From contig CADAFA010000016.1 in NCBI GenBank assembly GCA_902787065.1, positions 1 to 12,879 on the forward strand: 12,879 bases of DNA, given 5' to 3'. Both the position numbers and the translations under genes were made by a program. The notes under the pieces were generated by a model. It saw only the letters and a program-made list of their open reading frames with translations, was not told the origin of the DNA and ran no database searches. Of the stretch, positions 7,340 through 12,879 are shown piece after piece. Source of the stretch: an uncultured Elusimicrobium sp. (GTDB lineage: Bacteria > Elusimicrobiota > Elusimicrobia > Elusimicrobiales > Elusimicrobiaceae). Within the stretch, counting starts at the first letter, position 1, and each line of letters begins with the position of its first letter.

Positions 7340-10024
7340 ATGCCAAAAAAAGAAATAAAAACCGTCAGTAAAAATAATAAAGTAGATTCAGTTAAAGCTT
7401 TAGAAGCTTTAATTCAAAAAGTTAAAAAAGCACAGGAAATTTTTTCTACCTTCAGTCAAGAAAAAGTTGATGCAATTTTTAAAGCCGCCGCGGCCGCCGC
7501 AAATAAGGCGCGTATTCCGCTTGCCAAAATGGCTGTTGAAGATACCGGTATGGGTGTTGTGGAAGATAAAATTATCAAAAACCATTATGCCAGCGAATAT
7601 ATTTTTAACAAACATAAAAATGTAAAAACCTGCGGTATTATTAAAGAAGATAAAATTAACGGTACAAAAATCGTTGCAGAGCCACTTGGCGTTATCGCCG
7701 GAATTATTCCGACTACAAACCCGACATCCACAGCAATTTTTAAATCTTTGATTTGTTTAAAAACAAGGAACGGTATAATATTTTCCCCCCATCCGCGTGC
7801 TAAAAAAAGCACTATTGAAGCTGCAAAAATTGTTTTAGATGCGGCAGTCAAAGCCGGTGCGCCGGAAAATATTATAGGTTGGATAGATGAACCTTCACTT
7901 GAACTTACAACTTATTTGATACACAATGAAAATATCGCCACTATTTTAGCAACAGGCGGAACAGGGATGGTTAAGGCATCATATTCTTCGGGCAGGCCGG
8001 CACTCGGTGTAGGCCCTGGTAATGTTCCGGCAGTAATTGACGAAACTGCTGATATTCAAACTGCGGTAAGCTCAATTTTACTTTCAAAAACTTTTGATAA
8101 CGGCATGATTTGCGCCTCGGAACAATCAATAATTGTTGTTGATAAAATTTACAATGAAGTTAAAAAAGAACTTGTTAAACGCGGTGCCTATATTTTAAGT
8201 AGTGCGGAAGAAAAGAAAGTTTCTTCAATCCTTTTAATTGATCCGCGCACAAAAGGGGCAGCTTGCAGTGCAAGTTCTTTAAAGGCCGCTTTAAAATGCG
8301 GTTGCACGAGTGTGAACCCTAAAATCGTCGGGCAAACAGCGCATACTATTGCAAAAATTGCCGGCATTAAAGTGCCGGAAAAGGCAAAAGTTTTGGTAGG
8401 TGAAGAAAAGTCTTATGACTTTTTAAACCCCTTTGCGCATGAAAAACTTTCCCCCGTTATTGCTTTATACCGCGCTAAAGATTTTGAAAAGGCAGTTGAT
8501 ATTGCCCATCATCTTGTTTTGCTCGGTGGGGCAGGGCATAGCGCAGCATTTTATACAAACCCGTTAAACCAGGCAAGAATAAATTATTTTTCAGGCCAGA
8601 TACCTACTTGCCGTTTAATTATTAATTCCCCCTCCTCACATGGCGGAATAGGGGATTTATACAATTTCAAATTGGAACCGTCTTTGACTTTAGGTTGCGG
8701 TTCTTGGGGCGGGAACTCCGTCAGCGGAAATATTGGTGTTGAACACCTTCTTAATTACAAAACAGTTGCAGAAAGGAGAGAAAATATGCTTTGGTTCAAA
8801 GTTCCAAGGAAAATTTATTTCAAAAGGGGCGCGGTTGATTTGGCCCTTCGTGTTTTAAAAGGCAAAAAACGCGCATTTATCGTTACTGACAGATATTTAT
8901 TTAACTCCGGTGCAGTTTCCGCTGTAACTAATGTTTTGGAAGAACTTGATATTGATTATCAAATTTTCTTCGATGTTAAACCGGATCCGACACTCTCCAC
9001 CGTCAAACAAGCAATGGACATTATTAACCCTTATGAACCTGATTTAATTATTGCGCTTGGCGGCGGTTCCCCGATGGACGTTGCAAAAGTTATTTGGCTT
9101 AAATATGAGCAGCCGGAAACTAATTTTGAAGATATTTCCATGCGCTTTATGGATATCAGAAAACGCATTTGCCAAATTCCGGATTTGGGTGTAAAAGCAA
9201 ATTTGGTGGCAATACCGACAACTTCCGGTACAGGCTCTGAAGTAACACCGTTTTCAATTATTACAGATGATGAAACCCATGTCAAATATGCGCTTGCCGA
9301 TTATGCTTTAACACCTGACATGGCAATTGTTGACCCTAACTTTGTTGACAATATGCCAAAGGGTTTGACGGCGGCGTCCGGCATTGATGTTTTGGTGCAT
9401 TGTTTGGAAGCCTATGTTTCAAGCATGGCAACAAACTTTACAAACTCAAATTCTTTAGAGGCAACAAAACTTGTTTTCAAATATTTAGTGCGCTCTTATA
9501 AAGACGGTGCTAAAGACCCAATTGCACGGGAAAAAATGCACTATGCCGCAACTATCGCCGGTATGGCTTTTGCAAATGCTTTCCTAGGTTTATGCCACTC
9601 TATGGCCCATAAACTCGGTGCGATGTTTAATATTCCGCACGGAGTTGCAAATTCACTTTTGATTTGCCAAGTTATAAAATATAATGCAACCGATTGCCCG
9701 CAAAAACAGGCAACTTTCCCGCAATATAAATACCCTTGCGCAAAAGAACGCTACGGTCAAATTGCAGACGAACTTAAACTCGGCGGCAAAAATGATGACG
9801 AAAAAGTTAAACTACTACTTAAAGCTATCATTAAGCTTAAAAAGGATATTGGTTTACCTACATCAATTAAGGAATTTGGCATCAGCCGCAAAGACTTTAT
9901 GGCAAAACTTGATGAACTTGTTGAACTTGCCTTTGACGACCAATGCACTGCGGCGAACCCGGTTTATCCATTACTAAAAGATATCAAACAAATTTACCTT
10001 GATGCCTACGAAGGTAAAATTTAA
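7340..10024 (+). CDS. adhE: bifunctional aldehyde-alcohol dehydrogenase AdhE
   Basis: AdhE reduces acetyl-CoA to acetaldehyde and then to ethanol, regenerating NAD+ during fermentation in the cytoplasm. It has 894 residues, close to the usual 870-890. The start is ATG 7340, preceded at proper distance by GAGGGAG; an in-frame TTG at 7313 lies before this site and is unlikely. The N-terminal acetylating aldehyde dehydrogenase domain (about 15-450) has [10 protein letters not shown] (225-234) and catalytic Cys258 in [12 protein letters not shown]. The iron alcohol dehydrogenase domain (about 485-890) has GGGSPMD (574-580), [12 protein letters not shown], and metal ligands Asp683, His687, His753 and His767, with spacing identical to E. 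coli AdhE (D653, H657, H723, H737). Both active sites are intact. AdhE proteins commonly assemble into spirosome filaments. The enzyme needs Fe2+, and the gene directly follows the iron importer. Confidence 0.97.
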   Translation: MPKKEIKTVSKNNKVDSVKALEALIQKVKKAQEIFSTFSQEKVDAIFKAAAAAANKARIPLAKMAVEDTGMGVVEDKIIKNHYASEYIFNKHKNVKTCGIIKEDKINGTKIVAEPLGVIAGIIPTTNPTSTAIFKSLICLKTRNGIIFSPHPRAKKSTIEAAKIVLDAAVKAGAPENIIGWIDEPSLELTTYLIHNENIATILATGGTGMVKASYSSGRPALGVGPGNVPAVIDETADIQTAVSSILLSKTFDNGMICASEQSIIVVDKIYNEVKKELVKRGAYILSSAEEKKVSSILLIDPRTKGAACSASSLKAALKCGCTSVNPKIVGQTAHTIAKIAGIKVPEKAKVLVGEEKSYDFLNPFAHEKLSPVIALYRAKDFEKAVDIAHHLVLLGGAGHSAAFYTNPLNQARINYFSGQIPTCRLIINSPSSHGGIGDLYNFKLEPSLTLGCGSWGGNSVSGNIGVEHLLNYKTVAERRENMLWFKVPRKIYFKRGAVDLALRVLKGKKRAFIVTDRYLFNSGAVSAVTNVLEELDIDYQIFFDVKPDPTLSTVKQAMDIINPYEPDLIIALGGGSPMDVAKVIWLKYEQPETNFEDISMRFMDIRKRICQIPDLGVKANLVAIPTTSGTGSEVTPFSIITDDETHVKYALADYALTPDMAIVDPNFVDNMPKGLTAASGIDVLVHCLEAYVSSMATNFTNSNSLEATKLVFKYLVRSYKDGAKDPIAREKMHYAATIAGMAFANAFLGLCHSMAHKLGAMFNIPHGVANSLLICQVIKYNATDCPQKQATFPQYKYPCAKERYGQIADELKLGGKNDDEKVKLLLKAIIKLKKDIGLPTSIKEFGISRKDFMAKLDELVELAFDDQCTAANPVYPLLKDIKQIYLDAYEGKI

Positions 10025-10047
10025 TTGCTGTAAAATATAAAAAGTTT

Positions 10048-10076
10048 AAAGCCCCTGTTTTTACAGGGGCTTTTTT
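10048..10076 (+). terminator. strong bidirectional rho-independent terminator
   Basis: GCCCCTGT (10051-10058) and ACAGGGGC (10063-10070) form a perfect 8-bp GC-rich stem with a TTTT loop, extended by AAA/TTT, followed by TTTTTT. It ends adhE 26 nt after the stop. On the other strand the stem is also followed by a T-rich run, so it can serve the convergent gene ending at 10098. Confidence 0.92.
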
Positions 10077-10097
10077 ATCACGTTGTTTAATGTTTAA

Positions 10098-10901
10098 TTA
10101 TTTTGATTGTAACCTTATATCAATTAAAGAATCTAAAGCCTTTAAATATTCCCTCTGTCTTAAATCTTTAGGTATAAATTCCTTAACGGTAGCTAAATCA
10201 TATCGGCTGTTATGCAAAACAGCCTGAACCAAATCATTTGCACCAACTTTACGGTTTTTGTATTTATGTTCACGCTTTTTTATTTCAGCAGCAGGATCAA
10301 TAACTTTTTCATTCTTTTGCGGAATAAAATTAAGTAAAGCTAAATATAGATATTGGCTCCCGCTATCCGCTATTAAACGTAAAGCCTCTTTATTTTCTGC
10401 AAATACTGCCTGGTTTAACAAATACAAAACACTATATGGGTTTGGATTTGTGACGTATATAAAATATTCATCAAACCCATTTTTTAAAGCTCGTTTTAAG
10501 GCATTATTTTGATGTTTGGCAATAAAATAACTTAATATATCAAACCTATAACAGTAGTATTTTGACTTTAATTTTTTAATCTTATAATCCGGTGCATCAA
10601 GCACTTCTTTGGCAATATTTGCCAAAGTTTCCTCATCGGTTAAGGCAGGTTTATCTTGACAGGAATAAAACTCCGTTACTTTATTGTTAAGGGCTTTTCT
10701 TGTTCCCTCGGAGAGATAATCTAAAGGCTCACGAATTAGCAAAGGGTGGTTTGTCACCTGCGCCACCCTCAATTCAAGCCTAATTTGTTTAGTAAACTGC
10801 CTACTGTCAAACAACCCCTTATTTTCTGCTGCTACTCCCGGGGGGGATAGCAACAACATCAGCACAAAAAGCGTACTGATTAAACCTCCTCCTTTTATCA
10901 T
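10098..10901 (-). CDS. exported protein with ankyrin-like helical region
   Basis: This 267-residue protein begins with a clear signal peptide (about 1-25: MIKGGG, hydrophobic LISTLFVLMLLLS, then PPGVAA before ENK), so it is predicted periplasmic or surface-exposed. The ATG at 10901 has a strong ribosome site, AAGGAGG (10907-10913), at ideal distance. After a polar region with single cysteines at 81 and 117, residues about 120-190 show helix pairs of ankyrin type (FDILSYFIAKHQNNALKRALKNGFDE; VLYLLNQAVFAENKEALRLIADSGSQ). Family consensus residues are only partly kept, so the ankyrin assignment is tentative. The C-terminal third is lysine-rich. It appears to be a single-gene unit between the terminator at 10048 and its own promoter near 10923. 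No function is recognised. Confidence 0.8.
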   Translation of the reverse strand: MIKGGGLISTLFVLMLLLSPPGVAAENKGLFDSRQFTKQIRLELRVAQVTNHPLLIREPLDYLSEGTRKALNNKVTEFYSCQDKPALTDEETLANIAKEVLDAPDYKIKKLKSKYYCYRFDILSYFIAKHQNNALKRALKNGFDEYFIYVTNPNPYSVLYLLNQAVFAENKEALRLIADSGSQYLYLALLNFIPQKNEKVIDPAAEIKKREHKYKNRKVGANDLVQAVLHNSRYDLATVKEFIPKDLRQREYLKALDSLIDIRLQSK

Positions 10902-10922
10902 GGCACCCTCCTTTTTAAAGAT

Positions 10923-10928
10923 ATTATA
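10923..10928 (-). promoter_or_regulatory. -10 element for the 10901-10098 gene
   Basis: The minus strand reads TATAAT, 21 nt upstream of the ATG and just before the ribosome site. There is no TGn extension and no good -35 at the usual distance; a TTGAAA lies too far upstream (22-nt spacer). Confidence 0.4.
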
Positions 10929-10989
10929 TTTTAACGGGAGTTGTATGATTTTTCAAGTGGGTGGGACTTTAGGCCTATATTTTAAAATA

Positions 10990-11008
10990 CCCCTCGTCTT
11001 AGGAGGGG
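10990..11008 (-). terminator. terminator downstream of tig
   Basis: CCCCTC (10990-10995) and GAGGGG (11003-11008) form a 6-bp stem with a 7-nt loop. It lies 37 nt past the tig stop. On the minus strand TATTTTA follows, and on the plus strand TTTTT follows at 11011-11015. Only tig ends here, so it is assigned to tig. Confidence 0.7.
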
Positions 11009-11045
11009 CATTTTTATTGTGAGCAATTGTAACTTAAAACTAAAT

Positions 11046-12317
11046 TTAAGCGATATTTGCTTTTTCTTTTAAGAAAGTAAAAACTTTCCTTTCTTTGATT
11101 GTTGCCAAAATATCTTCTTTGCGTGTTTCAAAGAATTTCTTAATTTGTTCCGCTTCCTTAGGAGCATTCTTCAAAGCATTATCCATTTCTTCTTTGAGGT
11201 CTGCATCTGTTGCGGCAATATTTTCTTTATTTGCAATTGCATGGATGATGTAGCCGATTTTCAAATCCTTTTCAACGGAAGGGCGCATTTTTTGCATAAA
11301 AGTTTTGCGGTTTTCTTCGGGGATATTTGCGTTTCTGCCGCCGAACATCCTTTGAATAAAGTTTTCAACAGACAAATTGGTATGATAATCAACTAAAGAT
11401 TTTGGTAAAGCAAAATCATTGGCTTTAACTAAGGCATCTTCAATTTGGCTGGTTACCTCTCTATCTGCTTTATGTTTGGCTTCATGTTCCAAAGCATTTT
11501 TAACATGTTCTTCAAGTTTTTCAACATTTTCAAAGCCCATATCTTTGGCAAATTTATCGTCTAATGTAGGCAAAACTTTATTTTTAATTTCTTCAACGGT
11601 TGCGGTAATTTCAACAGGGGTTTCTTCTTCTTTAATTTCAAAAGTTTTTGTTTCGCCCTTTTTCATACCTTTTAAATTATCTGCAAGGCCGGCAATAGTT
11701 TGCGGGGCGGACATATCAATCATCTCGCTTTTTGCAGTATATTTTTTATCCTCAACACCGTTTTTCTTCCCAGTGTAGCTAACGATTACATAATTTTTAT
11801 CGGTAACGGTTTCCCCTTCTTTTGCGGCCTCTAAGGTTGCATTATTTTCAAGAACGGAGTTAATGTGGTTTTTAATATCTTCCGGCTTAACGGTATTATC
11901 TTTTTTGGTAACTTTGATGCCGATATAATCTTTCGGTTCAAATTCGGGGGCGACGTCAACTGTCATTTCAAAAGTAAACGGAGTATTTTCTTTTAAAGCG
12001 GTAAAATCTGCTTTACTGACAGTTGGGGCCATAACTGCATTTAATTTTGTTTCTTGCATAGCAACTAAAGAAGCGCGGCGGATAAGAGTATCCAAAGTGC
12101 GTTCAATAATATGGCCTGAGAAATTTTTCTTAACTAAATCTAATGGGACTTTACCTGCCCTGAAACCTTGCATTTGGGCGCGGCTTTGAACCTGTAATGT
12201 GGCATTATGAAAGCACTCATTAACTAAAGTTGCATCAGCGGTAACTTCTAAAACGACAGTGCAACCCTCTTTTGAAATTTGTTTTGTGGTGATATTTTGT
12301 TTTCCGTCTACTGACAT
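11046..12317 (-). CDS. tig: trigger factor, ribosome-associated chaperone and prolyl isomerase
   Basis: Trigger factor binds the ribosome exit tunnel (protein L23) and shields nascent chains; it also has peptidyl-prolyl isomerase activity. At 423 residues it has the usual length. The N-terminal ribosome-binding domain (about 1-130) carries the signature GFRAGKVP (51-58). The FKBP-like domain spans about 165-245 (YVIVSYTGKKNGVEDK...IAGLADNLKGMKKGETKTFEI). The C-terminal chaperone arms cover about 250-423. AGGAG 7 nt before ATG 12317 supports the start. The gene begins 19 nt after the tRNA-Leu 3' end with no promoter visible between, so it is likely expressed from the tRNA promoter. The often-linked clpP-clpX genes do not follow; a terminator and an unrelated exported protein do. 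Confidence 0.96.
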   Translation of the reverse strand: MSVDGKQNITTKQISKEGCTVVLEVTADATLVNECFHNATLQVQSRAQMQGFRAGKVPLDLVKKNFSGHIIERTLDTLIRRASLVAMQETKLNAVMAPTVSKADFTALKENTPFTFEMTVDVAPEFEPKDYIGIKVTKKDNTVKPEDIKNHINSVLENNATLEAAKEGETVTDKNYVIVSYTGKKNGVEDKKYTAKSEMIDMSAPQTIAGLADNLKGMKKGETKTFEIKEEETPVEITATVEEIKNKVLPTLDDKFAKDMGFENVEKLEEHVKNALEHEAKHKADREVTSQIEDALVKANDFALPKSLVDYHTNLSVENFIQRMFGGRNANIPEENRKTFMQKMRPSVEKDLKIGYIIHAIANKENIAATDADLKEEMDNALKNAPKEAEQIKKFFETRKEDILATIKERKVFTFLKEKANIA

Positions 12318-12336
12318 TTTACGCTCCTGACTTATT

Positions 12337-12418
12337 TGGACGGAGAGGGACTTGAACCCTCACGGATTGCTCCATACGCTCCTAAGGCGTACGCGTCTGC
12401 CGATTCCGCCACCCGTCC
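12337..12418 (-). tRNA. tRNA-Leu (anticodon UAG)
   Basis: This 82-nt tRNA folds with acceptor GGACGGG paired to TCCGTCC-type 3' strand plus discriminator A. It has anticodon stem TACGC/GCGTA with loop CTTAGGA (anticodon TAG), a long class II variable arm, and T arm GAGGG-TTCAAGT-CCCTC. CCA is not encoded. It decodes CUA and probably other CUN leucine codons. It lies between tRNA-Lys and tig on the same strand. Confidence 0.95.
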
Positions 12419-12440
12419 CTCAATTTAAATAGTAAAAAAA

Positions 12441-12513
12441 TGGGCCATGAGAGACTCGAACTCTCGACCTTACGCTTAAGAGGCGTCTGCTCTACCAACT
12501 GAGCTAATGGCCC
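12441..12513 (-). tRNA. tRNA-Lys (anticodon CUU)
   Basis: This is a standard 73-nt tRNA: acceptor GGGCCAT/ATGGCCC with discriminator A, D arm GCTC...GAGC, anticodon loop CTCTTAA (anticodon CTT), and T arm GAGAG-TTCGAGT-CTCTC. CCA is not encoded. The anticodon stem has a G27-A43 mismatch at its top. It decodes AAG. It is the first gene of the tRNA-Lys, tRNA-Leu, tig unit, with 22 nt to tRNA-Leu. Confidence 0.95.
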
Positions 12514-12522
12514 AACGGTAAT

Positions 12523-12531
12523 ATTATATCA
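12523..12531 (-). promoter_or_regulatory. extended -10 promoter for the tRNA-tig unit
   Basis: The minus strand reads TGA-TATAAT, ending 9 nt before the mature 5' end of tRNA-Lys, so transcription would start about 3 nt ahead of the tRNA. No consensus -35 is present; a palindrome (12546-12562) occupies that region. Confidence 0.65.
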
Positions 12532-12545
12532 TATTTTGCGGTGCT

Positions 12546-12562
12546 CGTGTTAGACTAACACG
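12546..12562. repeat. 17-bp perfect palindrome upstream of the tRNA-tig promoter
   Basis: CGTGTTAG and CTAACACG form 8-bp arms around a single A. The one-base centre makes a tight DNA dyad more natural than an RNA hairpin, and no T-run follows on the minus strand, so it is a poor terminator for the gene ending at 12596. It covers the -35 region of the tRNA promoter, as an operator or activator site could. Confidence 0.5.
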
Positions 12563-12595
12563 CTTTCTTTGATTTATTTGCTGTCAAATTATTTC

Positions 12596-12879
12596 TTACT
12601 TATTTATTCTATATACGTTGTAATTATTAGAAGGACCTGACGGAGTCCAAATATTACTTGTCAAAGTACTTTCCCCTGCTACGGAAAAACATGTTCTGTT
12701 TGCTCTGCTATTCTCTGGTAATGCATAGCAATGATGTAGATTGGTACTTTGTGCAGAAAAATCATATAAAGTTTCAGAGTAAATTAAAGATAAATCTTTT
12801 TTACCGCAATCAATAATTGCTACAGCTTTTTTGCCAGACTCATTAAATGATTTGGAAATGCAACAAAACATATTACTAT
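12596..12879 (-). CDS. C-terminal part of a probable type IV pilin-like protein (5' end outside window)
   Basis: The frame is open to the right edge: two residues (SN) precede the ATG at 12871, so the visible 93 residues are probably only the C-terminal part. The sequence is cysteine-rich (MFCCIS; IIDCGKK; HHCYALPE; RTCFSVAG) and ends with SNIWTPSGPSNNYNVYRINK. This layout resembles the globular disulfide-bonded end of type IV pilins or pseudopilins in which Cys-containing segments precede a final aromatic Y-x-V/Y-Y motif. The diagnostic N-terminal prepilin helix (GFTLIE-type) would lie outside the window, so the assignment is tentative. It is transcribed toward the tRNA genes; no classical terminator is seen after its stop. 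Confidence 0.5.
   Translation of the reverse strand, partial: SNMFCCISKSFNESGKKAVAIIDCGKKDLSLIYSETLYDFSAQSTNLHHCYALPENSRANRTCFSVAGESTLTSNIWTPSGPSNNYNVYRINK

Noticed and set aside
10884..10893. Second GGAGGAGG-like sequence within the first codons of the 10901-10098 gene
   Set aside because: No start codon follows at a usable distance; it simply encodes Lys-Gly-Gly-Gly.
11419..11778. 119-residue open frame opposite tig
   Set aside because: It is the Ser-rich reverse shadow of the Lys/Glu-rich tig coding region, with no ribosome site.
12546..12562. Palindrome as rho-independent terminator of the pilin-like gene
   Set aside because: The loop would be only one base unless the stem is shortened, and no T-run follows on the minus strand.
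12582..12587. Perfect TTGACA on the minus strand before the tRNA unit
   Set aside because: No -10 exists 16-18 nt downstream; the real -10 is over 50 nt away.
1..12879. CRISPR arrays, insertion sequences, riboswitches, frameshifted genes
   Set aside because: No regularly spaced repeats, transposase frames, terminal repeats, recognisable aptamers or broken reading frames were seen.

Overview
This AT-rich bacterial window is densely packed and carries seven complete protein genes, two protein genes cut by the window edges, and two tRNA genes. It has no insertion sequence, CRISPR array or rRNA, and no gene-free stretch above 300 bases. The gene set (FeoA-FeoB ferrous iron importer, bifunctional AdhE, exported proteins with signal peptides, a cysteine-rich pilin-like fragment) suggests a fermentative anaerobe, probably with a Gram-negative type envelope. 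The pilin-like C-terminus and overall style bring Elusimicrobiota to mind. That placement is a low-confidence inference and no marker in the window proves it.

Layout from left to right. (1) Positions 1-1878 (+) hold the 3' nine-tenths of uvrB. (2) Positions 1879-2080 are a convergent, AT-rich intergenic region with two perfect DnaA boxes inside a 16-bp direct repeat. (3) Positions 2081-4823 (-) are a tightly packed three-gene operon of unknown function: two membrane proteins sharing a homologous C-x9-C extracytoplasmic domain, then a secreted protein that looks like a degenerate esterase. (4) Positions 4824-4919 are a divergent promoter region; the feoB side has an extended -10 and a palindrome at the likely transcription start. 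(5) Positions 4920-7295 (+) are a fused FeoA-FeoB transporter. (6) Positions 7340-10024 (+) are adhE, closed by a strong, apparently bidirectional terminator. (7) Positions 10098-10901 (-) are a secreted, weakly ankyrin-like protein. (8) Positions 12513 down to 11046 (-) read as one transcription unit: tRNA-Lys(CUU), tRNA-Leu(UAG), then tig (trigger factor). (9) Positions 12596-12879 (-) are the C-terminal end of a probable type IV pilin-like protein that runs off the right edge.

Functionally, feoAB imports Fe2+ and the next gene encodes an iron-dependent alcohol dehydrogenase, so iron supply and ethanol fermentation lie side by side. The tRNA-tig unit couples translation components with the ribosome-bound chaperone. 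The least explained part is the 2081-4823 envelope operon. Its two paralogous membrane proteins and its esterase-like partner look like an uncharacterised cell-envelope module. Three promoter candidates show a TGn-TATAAT extended -10 without a good -35, and a fourth has the variant TGG-TAAAAT, which points to a promoter style common in this genome.
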